Assembly: GCF_001428685.1 (NCBI RefSeq)
Contig: NZ_LMIK01000008.1
Span: forward strand, 294,763 to 358,762
Direction: 5' to 3'
DNA length: 64,000 bases
Origin: Lysobacter sp. Root76
GTDB taxonomy: Bacteria; Pseudomonadota; Gammaproteobacteria; Xanthomonadales; Xanthomonadaceae
The notes beneath the pieces are model-generated. The model saw nothing but the letters and a program-made list of their open reading frames with translations, was not told where the DNA came from and searched no databases. Position 1 is the first letter of the stretch. The number at the start of each line of letters is the position of its first letter. Below, one piece after another: positions 50,983 through 60,093 of the stretch. The position numbers and the translations under genes are program-made.

Positions 50983-52242
50983 TCAGGCGGATCGGAGAGC
51001 ACGCAACGCGGCGCGCAGCGGCGTGCGCAGGGCCGCCGGGCGGCAGCGGACCAGGTCGACCTTGGGCGTGGCGTGCCAGCGCGCGCAATCGTCAATGGCG
51101 CGGGCGATGTCGGCGATCAGTGCCTCGTCGGGGGCGACGTCTTCTTCCAGGTACAGGGCCTTGACCTCGAACACGCCTTCGCGGCGGTGCGCCTTGGCGT
51201 CCAGGCGGCCGACCAGGCGGCCGCGCGCGAGGATGGGCAGCACGAAGTAGCCGTAGCGGCGCTTGGGCTCGGGCGTGTAGCACTCCAGGGTGTAGTCGAA
51301 GCCGAAGAACTCGCTCGCGCGTTCGCGATCCCAGACCACCGGGTCGAACGGCGACAGCAGGGTCGCATGGGTCGCACGCAGGCGGCCTGTGCCGGCCAGC
51401 GCCAGCGACTGGGCGTGATCGGCATGGACGTAGCCGGGCGCGTCCCAGCCCTTGACCGGCACGCGCAGCAACGCGCCCTCGGCGACCAGCGCGTCGAGAT
51501 CGGCGTCGCGCAGGCGCGGCTTGGTGCGGTAGTAGTCGGCGATCCAGCGCGCCTGGGTCAGGCCGAGCGCGCGCACCGATTTGAGGATGGTCTCGCGCCG
51601 CACCGCGGCGGCGTCGAGCCGGGCCGTGTTCCAGTCGGGCACGACCGCGCCGGCCACGCGTTCGGCCAGGTCGTAGACCCGGTGAAAGTTCTCGCGACGC
51701 GCGACCATCAGCTCGCCCAGCGCGAACGCGGACTCCAGCCAGCGCTTCTCGTCCTTCCAGCCCCACCAACCGCCGCCGCCCGCCTGCTCGCGTTCGAAGT
51801 CCGACGATTTGACCGGGCCGAGTTCGCGGATGTGCGCGAGCAAACGGTCGATCTTGGCGCCGCTGGCCTGGCGATGCTGCTCGGCGTTGCGGATCGCCCA
51901 ATGGTGGGCGCGCTGCGAATGGGCGCTGCGATGCAGCAGGTAGTCGCTCATCGGCGCGAAGCAGGCTTCGTGGGCCCACAGCTCGAAGATCTCGCGCTGC
52001 GCCAGCAAGTCTTCCAGCCAGCTCTGCGGATAGGCGCCCAACCGCGAGTACAGCACCAGATAGGGGCTGCGCGCGACGATGTGGATGGTGTCGATCTGCA
52101 GCAGCTGCATGCGCGCGATCGCGTCCAGCAGATCGGCCTTGCGCGCGCGCCGGCGCGGACGCGCGAGCAGGCCCTGCGCGCTCAAGTGCAGCGCGCGCGC
52201 CTGCGACACACTCAGCGCGGGCACTGCGGCCGTAACGTTCAT
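50983..52242 (-). CDS. YcaQ/AlkX-like DNA glycosylase
   Basis: A 419-residue protein of the AlkZ/YcaQ winged-helix superfamily (HTH_42). The catalytic-type motif appears as LLQIDTIHIVARSPYLVLYSRLG near residue 50, matching the QxD form of the YcaQ branch, which removes bulky or cross-linked alkylated bases in E. coli. Three winged-helix units and the beta-barrel segment (PVKGWDAPGYVHADH, LLSPFDPVVWDRERASEFFGFDY, YGYFVLPILARGRLVGRLDAKAHR) are typical. It overlaps the stop of the N-formylglutamate deformylase gene by ATGA, so the two are co-translated, although their functions look unrelated. Confidence 0.9.
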   Translation of the reverse strand: MNVTAAVPALSVSQARALHLSAQGLLARPRRRARKADLLDAIARMQLLQIDTIHIVARSPYLVLYSRLGAYPQSWLEDLLAQREIFELWAHEACFAPMSDYLLHRSAHSQRAHHWAIRNAEQHRQASGAKIDRLLAHIRELGPVKSSDFEREQAGGGGWWGWKDEKRWLESAFALGELMVARRENFHRVYDLAERVAGAVVPDWNTARLDAAAVRRETILKSVRALGLTQARWIADYYRTKPRLRDADLDALVAEGALLRVPVKGWDAPGYVHADHAQSLALAGTGRLRATHATLLSPFDPVVWDRERASEFFGFDYTLECYTPEPKRRYGYFVLPILARGRLVGRLDAKAHRREGVFEVKALYLEEDVAPDEALIADIARAIDDCARWHATPKVDLVRCRPAALRTPLRAALRALRSA

Positions 52243-53045
52243 CCGGCCAGGCAGGTGCGCAGCAGTTCGGCCAGCAACGGCTGCAACTTCGCCGCCTTGG
52301 CTTCGTCGTAGGCGAAGCTGGCTTCGTCCATGTAGTTGCGCTGGCTCAGCTCCAGCTGCACCGCCTGCACACCGGTGTCGGGCGAGGCGTAATGGCGGGT
52401 GATGTAACCGCCCTTGAAGCGGCCGTTGACGATCCAGTCGTAGCCGCCCTGCCCGGCCAGCACCGCTTCCAGCCGTGCCTGCAGCTGCGGCGAGCAACTG
52501 GCGCCGCCCGAAGTGCCCAGGTTGAGATCCGGCAGGCGGCCTTCGAACAGGAACGGAAGCTCGCTGCCCTTGATCGAATGGCCTTCCCACAGCACCACGC
52601 GGCCGTGCTCGCCACGCAGGCGCGCGAGCTCGGCGTCGAGGTTCTCGTGATACGGACGCCAATACTTCGCGACGCGCTCGGCGACTTCATCCGGCGACGG
52701 CGCCTGGCCGTCGAGGTAGACCGGCTCGCCGGTGAATTGCACGGCCGGACACAGGCCGGTGGTGTTCTGGCCCGGGTACAGCGAGGTGTCGTCGGGCGGA
52801 CGGTTGAGATCGACCACGTAGCGCGAATAGCGCGGCACCAGGATCGAGGCGCCGAGCTCGCGCGCGAACGCGTACAGCCGCGACACGTACCAGTCGGTGT
52901 CGGGCGCGCGCCGCGCCGAGGGCTGCATGCGCTCGGCCAGCGCCGCCGGGATCGCGCTGCCGTCGTGCGGCAGGCTGATCAGCAGCGGCGCGCTGCCGCG
53001 ATGGAGTTCGAAGACCGGTTCGGTCGGCGCGGGGACGGTGCTCAT
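52239..53045 (-). CDS. hutG: N-formylglutamate deformylase
   Basis: A 268-residue enzyme of the N-formylglutamate amidohydrolase family: PLLISLPHDGSAIP, DTDWYVSRLYAFARELGAS, YVVDLNRPPDDTSLYPGQNTTGL, YHENLDAELARLRGEHGRVVLWEGHSI and NGRFKGGYITRHYASP. It frees formate from N-formylglutamate at the end of histidine breakdown. No other hut gene lies in the window, so the link to histidine use is by family only. It sits between an S9 peptidase gene (6 bases upstream of its start) and ycaQ; all three may share one transcript. Confidence 0.92.
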   Translation of the reverse strand: MSTVPAPTEPVFELHRGSAPLLISLPHDGSAIPAALAERMQPSARRAPDTDWYVSRLYAFARELGASILVPRYSRYVVDLNRPPDDTSLYPGQNTTGLCPAVQFTGEPVYLDGQAPSPDEVAERVAKYWRPYHENLDAELARLRGEHGRVVLWEGHSIKGSELPFLFEGRLPDLNLGTSGGASCSPQLQARLEAVLAGQGGYDWIVNGRFKGGYITRHYASPDTGVQAVQLELSQRNYMDEASFAYDEAKAAKLQPLLAELLRTCLAG

Positions 53046-53051
53046 GTCGGT

Positions 53052-55118
53052 TCAGGGTTTCAGCTGGCGCTCGAAGAAGTCCATGGTACTGCGGTGCACC
53101 TGCATCCAGGTCGCGTAGCGCAGGAAGAAGTGGTCCTCGTCCGGGATGACCAGGGTTTCCACCGGCGCGCCGCGCGCGCGCAGGCGCTCGACCAGGTCGA
53201 CGCTCTGGCTGAACTTGACTGCGCGGTCGTCGTCGCCGTGCACGAACAGCACCGGCGAGCGCCAGCCGTCGATGCGCGCGACCGGCGAGGACGCGCCGGC
53301 GACTTCGAGCTCGTCGGGCTTGAGCCCCCACAGGCCACTGTTGTCGCCGCCCTTGGCGCTCTCGCGCCAGTCGTGCACGCCGTGGCGGTCGACGCCGGCC
53401 GCGAACAGGTCGGAATTGCGCGACAAGGCCTGCGCGGTCAGATAGCCGCCGTAGATGCCGATGCGGCTCGCGTCGACGTCGGCCAGCCCGGCCAGATGGG
53501 CGCGCGCGGCCAGCACGTCCTGGTACTCGCTGGCACCGCGCGGGCCCTGCTTGGCCGCGCGCCGGAAGGCCTGGCCGTAGCCGGTGCCGGCGCGGTAATT
53601 CAGCGCCAGCACCACGAAACCGCGGCTGGCCAGCCATTGGTTGCCGGCGTAGTCGTTGTAGTAGTAGCTGCTGTAGTGCCAGCCGGGCAGCATCTGCCGG
53701 ATCGGACCGCCGTGTACGTAGATCAGGGCCGGGCGTTTGCCCTTGTAGCTGGCCGGCGGCATGAACACCGTCGCGTGCGAAATCACGCCGTCGGCGGCGC
53801 GCAGGGTCACGGGCTTGGGCTCGACCAGGGCAGCGGCCGGGAACGCGGCCGGCAGCTGCGCCGGGAAGATCCGACGCGGCTCGCCGCCGCCGGCCGGCAT
53901 CACCGCGATCGCGGTCGGACGGCGCGCGTCGGCGTGGCGGAACGCGATCCACTGCGCGCCGGACAGCGGCAGCGGGTCGGTGGCGATCTGGCCGTCGCCG
54001 CTCAGCCGCTTCGGCGCGGCGCCGACGGAGGCCGCGTACAGTTGGCGGCGTTCGATGTCGTCGCAGTTGGCGCTGTAGACCAGGGTGCCGGTGTCGCTCA
54101 GGCTCGCGGTCTCGACTTCGCATTCGCCGCGGCTGATCGCGACCGGCGCGCCGCCGTCGGGCGCCAGTGCGTACCAGTGCAACCAGCCGCTCTCTTCCGA
54201 ACTGAACAAGAGGCGCCCGTCGCGGCTCCAGCGCAACGGCTCGGGGACTGCGAACTGCGCATAACCGCCAGCGTTGGCGCCGGAGCGGTACAGGCGCCGC
54301 GCCAGGCCGTTGTCGGCGTCCGCGACCCAGATCTCGAACGGGTTGGCCGCGGTCAGGTCGAATGCCTGGCCCGGGCGCGTGCCGGCGGTGCGCAGGAAGG
54401 CGATGCGCTTGCCGTCCGGCGACCACACCGGCGCGCTGTCGTTGTTGTAGTCCGGGGCGATCCAGCGCACCGAGCGCGCGGCCAGATCGAGCACGCCGAC
54501 GAAGCTGTGATCGCCGCGATTGCTCACGAACAGCAGACGCCCGCCATCGGGCGAGAACGCGGCCACGCTGTTGGCGCCGCGCGTCTTCAGCAGCCCTTCC
54601 ACGCACCAGGCCGGCGCCTTGGCGTAGGCATGCGGATAGCAGCCCACGCCCTTGCCCTGCACGATCAGGGCGTCGCCGCCGGGTACGAAGGTCACGCTAC
54701 GGCCCGCGGCCACGCGCTGGGGCGCGCTGGAACCGTCGGTGGGCACGGCCCACACCGCCTGTTCGGCGCCGTCGGGATCGCCGGTGGGATTGCTGGCATT
54801 GCCGGCCGCGTCGGGCCCGCCGCCGCGTACATAGGCCAGAGTGCGGCCGTCGGCGCTGAGCGCGAGCGAGCTCAGCAGCTGGCCGTCGTCTCGGTCGTAG
54901 GCGGTGAGCTGACGCGGCACGAATTCCGGCGCGCGCGCGACCCAGAGGTTGCGCACGCCGCGCTCGTTCGCCGCCCAGGCGATGACCGGCGCCTTGGCCG
55001 CGGCCACCGGCGCTTCCGGCTGCGGTGCGGAGAGCAGGTCGGCGATCTCCATGCCTTGCGCGGCTGGCGCGGCGACCAGCGCGCCCACCAGCATCCAAAC
55101 CTGCCACCGCTGCTTCAT
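53052..55118 (-). CDS. Secreted S9 (prolyl-oligopeptidase/DPP4-like) peptidase with its nucleophile Ser apparently deleted
   Basis: A 688-residue protein with a Sec signal (MKQRWQVWMLVGALVAAPAAQ), an N-terminal beta-propeller with WD40-like/PD40 repeats (AAFSPDGGRLLFVSNR, APVWSPDGKRIAFLR) and a C-terminal alpha/beta-hydrolase domain (LIYVHGGPIRQM, VVLALNYRAGTGYG). The usual nucleophile segment GIYGGSYGGYLT reads GIYGGYLT at about residue 556: the four residues SYGG with the catalytic Ser are missing, while the acid (VHGDDDRAVKF) and the His (DEDHFF) remain. A 12-base deletion between two TACGGCGGC copies would explain this. Unless another residue serves, the protein should be inactive as a peptidase. 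It precedes hutG by six bases. Confidence 0.9.
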   Translation of the reverse strand: MKQRWQVWMLVGALVAAPAAQGMEIADLLSAPQPEAPVAAAKAPVIAWAANERGVRNLWVARAPEFVPRQLTAYDRDDGQLLSSLALSADGRTLAYVRGGGPDAAGNASNPTGDPDGAEQAVWAVPTDGSSAPQRVAAGRSVTFVPGGDALIVQGKGVGCYPHAYAKAPAWCVEGLLKTRGANSVAAFSPDGGRLLFVSNRGDHSFVGVLDLAARSVRWIAPDYNNDSAPVWSPDGKRIAFLRTAGTRPGQAFDLTAANPFEIWVADADNGLARRLYRSGANAGGYAQFAVPEPLRWSRDGRLLFSSEESGWLHWYALAPDGGAPVAISRGECEVETASLSDTGTLVYSANCDDIERRQLYAASVGAAPKRLSGDGQIATDPLPLSGAQWIAFRHADARRPTAIAVMPAGGGEPRRIFPAQLPAAFPAAALVEPKPVTLRAADGVISHATVFMPPASYKGKRPALIYVHGGPIRQMLPGWHYSSYYYNDYAGNQWLASRGFVVLALNYRAGTGYGQAFRRAAKQGPRGASEYQDVLAARAHLAGLADVDASRIGIYGGYLTAQALSRNSDLFAAGVDRHGVHDWRESAKGGDNSGLWGLKPDELEVAGASSPVARIDGWRSPVLFVHGDDDRAVKFSQSVDLVERLRARGAPVETLVIPDEDHFFLRYATWMQVHRSTMDFFERQLKP

Positions 55119-55178
55119 GCGTTTCGCTCCCTGATGGATGGATCTGCGTATTCGGTCCCACACTCCGGCGGCGGCGAC

Positions 55179-56594
55179 TCAACGCATCAGCACCACTTCC
55201 TCGGCGCTGGTGGGATGGATCGCGACCGTGTCGCGCAAATGGTCGAGGGTGATTCCGCATTTGAGCGCGACCGCGAAGCCCTGCAGGATCTCGTCGGCCG
55301 CCTCGCCCATCAGGTGGATACCGACCACCCGGCGCTCCTCGCCGATGCAGACCAGTTTGAACAGACTGCGCTGCGGAGAATTCGCCAAAGCATGCAACAT
55401 CGGCCGGAACCCGGCCCGATACACGTACACCTGGTCGCCGTGGCGCTCTCTCGCCTGCGCCTCGGTCAGGCCGACCCTGCCGATCGGCGGATGCGAGAAC
55501 ACCACCGATGGAATGTCGCGCTGGTCCAGCACCGCGTCGGCACCGCCATAGAGACGGTCCATCAGCCGGCGCGCGGCGGCGATCGCGACCGGGGTCAGGG
55601 CGGGATCGGCGGTGACGTCGCCGACCGCGTGGATGCCGGCCACGTTGGTGGCGTGGCGCGCATCGACCTGCACGTAGCCTCGCGCATCGACGGCGACGCC
55701 GGCCGCGGCCAGATCCAGCGAGGCGGTATTGGCGCGGCGGCCGGTCGCGAACAGCAGGCGGTCGTAGCGATCGCCGAGGCTGCCGTCGGCGTCGCGCAGG
55801 CGCACGCCTTCGCCGTCGCGCTCGACCGCGGCCAGGCGATGCCCGAACTGCAGGCGCACGCCAGCGTGGCGGTAGTCCTCGATCAACTGCTCGACCAGCT
55901 CGACGTCGAAGCCGTCCAACAGCTTGCCGCGCACCAGCAGATCGACGCGGCTGCCCAAGGCCTGCAGCAGGCCGGCCAGCTCGACCGCGATGTAGCCGCC
56001 GCCGACGATGGCCACGCGCTCGGGTGCGGCGGTCCATTGGAAAAAATCGTCGGAAACGCCGCCGAGTTCGGCGCCCGGCAGTTGCGGCCGCAGCGGATGG
56101 CCGCCGGTGGCGATCAGCATGTTGCCCGCGCTCAAGCGCACGCCATCCATGCATTCAATGGTGCGCGCGTCGATGAAGCGCGCGCGCATCGGCGCGACCA
56201 CGATGCCGGCGGCGTCGAGCCGGCGGCGGTAGCTGTCGTGGATGTTGGCGATGTAGCGCTGACGGTGGGCGACGAAGGTCGGCCAGTCCAGGCTCGACGA
56301 CTCGGCCACGTCGAAGCCCAGGTCGCGGGCCATGCGCAGCCGGCCGGCGACGTCGGCCGCCAGCCACATCGCCTTCTTCGGCACGCAGCCGACGTTGACG
56401 CAGGTGCCGCCGAGCAGATCCGGTTCCAGCAGAGCGACGCGGGCGCCGTGTTCGGCGGCGCGGAAGGCGCCGGCCAGGCCGCCGGAGCCGCCACCGATCA
56501 CGATCAGGTCGAAGTCGCGCTTTTCGGGCTCGCGCTTTTCGAGGGCGGGCTTTTCAAGGGCAGGCTTTTCAGGGGCACGCTTGTCGTCGCTCAT
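55179..56594 (-). CDS. gor: Glutathione-disulfide reductase
   Basis: A 471-residue flavoprotein that keeps glutathione reduced with NADPH. It has the FAD motif LIVIGGGSGGLAGAFRAAEHG, the redox pair GGTCVNVGCVPKK (Cys65 and Cys70), the NAD(P) motif VAIVGGGYIAVELAGLLQALG, FATGRRANT, GIHAVGDVT, and the catalytic His-Glu in HPTSAEE near the end. The first 27 residues are a charged extension with PALEK/EKP repeats not found in most homologs. It overlaps the stop of the D-amino-acid dehydrogenase gene by ATGA. Confidence 0.94.
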   Translation of the reverse strand: MSDDKRAPEKPALEKPALEKREPEKRDFDLIVIGGGSGGLAGAFRAAEHGARVALLEPDLLGGTCVNVGCVPKKAMWLAADVAGRLRMARDLGFDVAESSSLDWPTFVAHRQRYIANIHDSYRRRLDAAGIVVAPMRARFIDARTIECMDGVRLSAGNMLIATGGHPLRPQLPGAELGGVSDDFFQWTAAPERVAIVGGGYIAVELAGLLQALGSRVDLLVRGKLLDGFDVELVEQLIEDYRHAGVRLQFGHRLAAVERDGEGVRLRDADGSLGDRYDRLLFATGRRANTASLDLAAAGVAVDARGYVQVDARHATNVAGIHAVGDVTADPALTPVAIAAARRLMDRLYGGADAVLDQRDIPSVVFSHPPIGRVGLTEAQARERHGDQVYVYRAGFRPMLHALANSPQRSLFKLVCIGEERRVVGIHLMGEAADEILQGFAVALKCGITLDHLRDTVAIHPTSAEEVVLMR

Positions 56595-57883
56595 GCGAAA
56601 CGCTCCGGGCGATAAGGCGTGGGGTCGATCGCGGGCGCACGGCCGGCGATCAGGTCGGCGACGAGCTGGCCGGTACCGGCGCTCATGCTCACGCCCATCA
56701 TGCCGTGGCCGGTGGCCAGCCACAGGCGGTCGCGGCCGGGCACGCGGCCGATCAGCGGGACGTCGTCGCTGCTCATCGGGCGCCAGCCGTACCAGCGCTC
56801 GCGTTCGACCGGACCGACCGGCTGGTGCAGGTATTCGGCGGCGCCGCGTTCCAGCGCCGCCAGGCGGCGCGGGTTGAGGCTGTCGTCGTAACCGGAAAAT
56901 TCCATGGTGCTGCCCAGGCGGTAGCCGCTGCCCCAGGCGGTCACGCAGACCTTGCGCTCGCGCAGCACCACCGGGCGCCGCGGCACCAGGGCCGGGCGGT
57001 CGTAGGTGATCGAATAGCCCTTGCCCGGCTGGATCGTGCGCCGCAGCGACGGCAGGCCGATCGCATCGGACAGCTTCGGCGACCAGGCGCCGAGCGCGAG
57101 CACGACTTCGCGCGCGCGCAGCGGGCCCTGGGCGGTGTCGAGCGCAACGCCGCCGGCGCCGCTGTCGAGGCCGCGCAAGGCGCAGCCTTCGACGATCACG
57201 CCGCCGCGTTCGCGCACCGCGTTGGCCAGCGCATCGACGTAGCGGTCCGGTCGCAGCACCGCGTCGTGATCGAAACAGATCGCGCCGGCGACGCCGGGCT
57301 TGAACGCGGGATCGCGCGCTTCGTAAGCGCGGCCGTCGATCAGTTCGATGCGGATGCCGAGTTCGCGCAGCAGGTCCAGTTCGATCTGGCCGGCGGCGAA
57401 GGCGCGCGCGTCGCGGAACACGTAGTCGACGCCGGTCTGTTCGAACTCGCACTGTAAGCCGTAGTCGCGCACCCAATCCTGCAGGCGTTCGCGCGAGTCG
57501 CTGAGCAGCGCGGATTTCGCCAGCGCGCTCTGGCGCCAGTCGCGCGCATTGCAGCGCAGGGCGAAGCGCAGCAGCCAACTCCACAGGCGCGGGTCCAGGC
57601 GCGGGTGCACGTACAGCGGCGCGTCGGGCGTGAGCATCCAGCGCAGCGCCTGGGTGATCACACCGGGCGCCGCCAGCGGGGTCGCGTGGCTAGGCGTAAT
57701 AGTTCCACAGTTTCCGTGCGAACTGCCGCTGCCGAGCGTGTTCGCTTCCAGCACGCAGACGCGGCGACCGTCGTTCAGCAAGGCCAGCGCCGTGGCCAGA
57801 CCGATCACGCCGCCGCCGACCACCGCGATGTCGGTATCGCGCGGCGCATCGCTGGGCGCGGTTTGCAGGGATTCACTCGACAA
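56591..57883 (-). CDS. dadA: FAD-dependent D-amino-acid dehydrogenase
   Basis: A 430-residue DAO-family flavoprotein. The FAD motif is IAVVGGGVIGLATALALLNDG, followed by LGSGSSHGNCGTITPSHATPLAAPGV, typical of DadA-type enzymes, and the C-terminal WYGWRPMSSDDVPLIGR ... LWLATGHGMMGVSMSAGTG. It oxidises D-amino acids, passing electrons to the respiratory chain; some close relatives act on D-hydroxyproline. The best start is a TTG at 57883; no ATG is available without cutting the FAD motif. It is followed by gor with an ATGA overlap. Confidence 0.88.
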   Translation of the reverse strand: MSSESLQTAPSDAPRDTDIAVVGGGVIGLATALALLNDGRRVCVLEANTLGSGSSHGNCGTITPSHATPLAAPGVITQALRWMLTPDAPLYVHPRLDPRLWSWLLRFALRCNARDWRQSALAKSALLSDSRERLQDWVRDYGLQCEFEQTGVDYVFRDARAFAAGQIELDLLRELGIRIELIDGRAYEARDPAFKPGVAGAICFDHDAVLRPDRYVDALANAVRERGGVIVEGCALRGLDSGAGGVALDTAQGPLRAREVVLALGAWSPKLSDAIGLPSLRRTIQPGKGYSITYDRPALVPRRPVVLRERKVCVTAWGSGYRLGSTMEFSGYDDSLNPRRLAALERGAAEYLHQPVGPVERERWYGWRPMSSDDVPLIGRVPGRDRLWLATGHGMMGVSMSAGTGQLVADLIAGRAPAIDPTPYRPERFA

Positions 57884-58111
57884 GGCAGTGCTCGGCTCGA
57901 ACGAAGATCCGGAAGTGTGACCGCAATCCGAAGGCGGGCGCTATTCGCCGTTTCCGCATTTCGAAAACGCGCCGTAGCGGCACTTACGGTTGAAGAACTC
58001 GGCGACGGAACGCAGACCCAAGGCGATCGATCGCATGAGTTGTGGAACGAAACAGTAACGGATGTGGACGTTTTCCACCAACCATCTTTCGCGGCGGGCC
58101 GTTCTTTCCGC

Positions 58112-59371
58112 TCAGGGCGAGGTCGACACCGCCGCGCGCCGCAACGCTGGCCGCCGGGCGTAGGTGAACCAGCGCCACAGCCATTCCATCGGTCCGTAGC
58201 GGAAACGCGCAAACCAGGCTCGTGCGAACGCCATCTGCAGGACGAAGAGCACGCAGGCGCCGAGCACCTGCGGCGCGCGCGAAACCTGTCCCCACAGGCC
58301 CAGGCCATAGCCGTAGAACACCAGGGTGCCGGCCAGCGATTGCATCAGGTACAGGGTCAGGGCCATGCGTCCGGCCGGCGCGAACTGCAGCGGCCAGCGC
58401 GCGCCGCGTTGCAGCGTGCGTACCAGCCAGGCCAGGTAGGCCAGCGACATCAGCGGCGCGGCCGCGAGCTCCATCGTCGCCGAGAGCATGTCGGCCGCGC
58501 TCAAGCGGCCCCCGACCAGCACCGGCTCGCTGTCGATCGCCAGGCCGCCCAGGGTGATCGCCAGACCCAGCAGGCCCGCGCCCCACCGCAAGCCGGCGTA
58601 GAGCCGGTGGTGACGCGCCGGATCGACGATGGCGCCGCTGCGCACGAACCAGGCGCCTATCGCGAACATGCCCAGCGCCATCGGCACGTACACCCACAGG
58701 GTGCTCAGGTTCTGTTCGAGGAAATAGCGCCAGCGCAGCGCCACCGCTTCGGCGTAGCTGCCGTGGGCATAGGCGGCGACCTCGGCGCTGCGCAGCGCGT
58801 TTTCGGCGGCCGTGTCGCCGGCGCCGCCGCCGGCATTGCCGGCCACGGCGATCTCTGCGGTCGCCGTCAACAACGTCGCGACGATGGTCAGGTGCAGCAG
58901 GCCGCCGATCGGCCACAACGCGCCCCGCGGCGCGTTGCGCAAGGCCAGCAAGGCGAACGAAGCCAGCGCGTAGCAGAACAGGATGTCGCCGGACCACAGC
59001 AGCAGCGAGTGCGCCAGCCCGATCGCCAGCAGCCCGCAGCTGCGGCGCAGGTAGACCGGCGCGAAGTCGGCGCCGGCCGCGCGCGCGCGTTCGCTCATGG
59101 TCGCGAACCCCATGCCGAACAACAGCGCGAACAGGGTCCAGAACTTGCCCTGCACGAAGATGTAGACGAAGCCGTCGGCGAACCGGTCCAGCCCGGCCTG
59201 GCGCGGATCGATGCCGGTGCCGGCGTCGAGCATCGAGGAGGTGAAGGACTCGACATTCATCAGCGCGATGCCGAGCAAGGCGATACCGCGCAGGGCATCG
59301 AGCGCGTCGATGCGCTCGCCCAGCGGCAAGGGGCCCAGGGCGGCGACGGGCGCAGCGTGGCTCGGGATCAT
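58112..59371 (-). CDS. DUF418 (YeiB-type) membrane protein
   Basis: A 419-residue protein with about nine to ten membrane helices. The start ERIDALDALRGIALLGIALMNVESF is the signature of the acyltransferase-like heparan-alpha-glucosaminide/YeiB group, and the C-terminal DUF418 domain is seen in LAYLAWLVRTLQRGARWPLQFAPAGRMALTLYLMQSLAGTLVFYGYG and YGPMEWLWRWFTY. Members are linked to peptide or antibiotic resistance in a few cases but mostly lack known roles. It has no close partner; a two-way terminator separates it from slyD. Confidence 0.9.
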   Translation of the reverse strand: MIPSHAAPVAALGPLPLGERIDALDALRGIALLGIALMNVESFTSSMLDAGTGIDPRQAGLDRFADGFVYIFVQGKFWTLFALLFGMGFATMSERARAAGADFAPVYLRRSCGLLAIGLAHSLLLWSGDILFCYALASFALLALRNAPRGALWPIGGLLHLTIVATLLTATAEIAVAGNAGGGAGDTAAENALRSAEVAAYAHGSYAEAVALRWRYFLEQNLSTLWVYVPMALGMFAIGAWFVRSGAIVDPARHHRLYAGLRWGAGLLGLAITLGGLAIDSEPVLVGGRLSAADMLSATMELAAAPLMSLAYLAWLVRTLQRGARWPLQFAPAGRMALTLYLMQSLAGTLVFYGYGLGLWGQVSRAPQVLGACVLFVLQMAFARAWFARFRYGPMEWLWRWFTYARRPALRRAAVSTSP

Positions 59372-59444
59372 GCGGACACTCTACCCGCCGCGCACGCGCC
59401 TACCGACGCGCCGGACCTTGGGCGACGGCCCTCGTCCGCAAACG

Positions 59445-59473
59445 AAAACGGCCCGCATCGCGCGGGCCGTTTT
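59445..59473. terminator. slyD: Two-way terminator after slyD
   Basis: AAAACGGCCCGC (59445-59456) and GCGGGCCGTTTT (59462-59473) form a 12-base stem with A and T runs on both sides. It is 23 bases past the slyD stop on the minus strand and keeps slyD apart from the DUF418 gene. Confidence 0.88.
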
Positions 59474-59495
59474 CCTTGCTGCGTCGTAGCGCGGC

Positions 59496-59975
59496 TTAGT
59501 GCTGGTGGCCGCCGTCGCCGTGCACGTGGCCGTGCTCGACTTCCTCGGCGCTGGCTTCGCGCACTTCCACGATCTCGACCGCGAAGTGCAGATCCTTGCC
59601 CGCCATCGGATGGTTCAGATCGACGTCGACCACGCTCATGCCGACCTTCAGGATGGTCACGGCGCGCGGGCCGAAGTTGGTCGGCAGCACGGCCTGCATG
59701 CCCGGTTCCAGGCGCGCGTCCTTGAAGTACTTCTTCGGCACGCGCTGGGTCAGGCCGTCCTGGCGCACGCCGTAGGCGTCGGCCGCGGCGACGTCGACTT
59801 CGAACTTCTCACCGGCCTCGCGGCCTTCCATCGCGTTTTCCAGGCCCGGAATGATGTTGCCGTGGCCGATCAGGATCGCCAGCGGACCGCGGCCTTCCGA
59901 GCTCTCCAGCGGCTCCTGGCCGGCTTCGGAGACGGTGTAGTGGAAAAGGACGACGCGATCTTTCTCGATTTTCAT
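59496..59975 (-). CDS. slyD: FKBP-type peptidyl-prolyl isomerase SlyD
   Basis: A 159-residue cytoplasmic foldase. It shows VVLFHYTVSEAGQEPLESSEGRGPLAILIGHGNIIPGLENAM, the inserted flap (QDGLTQRVPKKYF ... GPRAVTILKVG) and DLNHPMAGKDLHFAVEIVEVREA, all standard for SlyD. The C-terminus is His-rich (HGHVHGDGGHQH), shorter than the E. coli tail but suited to bind nickel or zinc; SlyD helps hydrogenase maturation in other bacteria. The ATG at 59975 is chosen over the Arg-rich extension to 60095. Confidence 0.95.
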   Translation of the reverse strand: MKIEKDRVVLFHYTVSEAGQEPLESSEGRGPLAILIGHGNIIPGLENAMEGREAGEKFEVDVAAADAYGVRQDGLTQRVPKKYFKDARLEPGMQAVLPTNFGPRAVTILKVGMSVVDVDLNHPMAGKDLHFAVEIVEVREASAEEVEHGHVHGDGGHQH

Positions 59976-60093
59976 TCTGGGACTCGACTGGCGGCCGACG
60001 GAGCGGCGCGGATGGGTAAGACGGCGGCCGCAGCAGCGGGACCGGCGCGGCGGAGGCTTGTCGCCACCGGCGCCAGCGGCCAAGCTACGCGGC

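Noticed and set aside
52392..56615. A 1407-codon open frame on the plus strand
   Set aside because: It runs antisense across hutG, the S9 peptidase and gor, all of which have clear motifs. Long antisense frames are common at this GC content.
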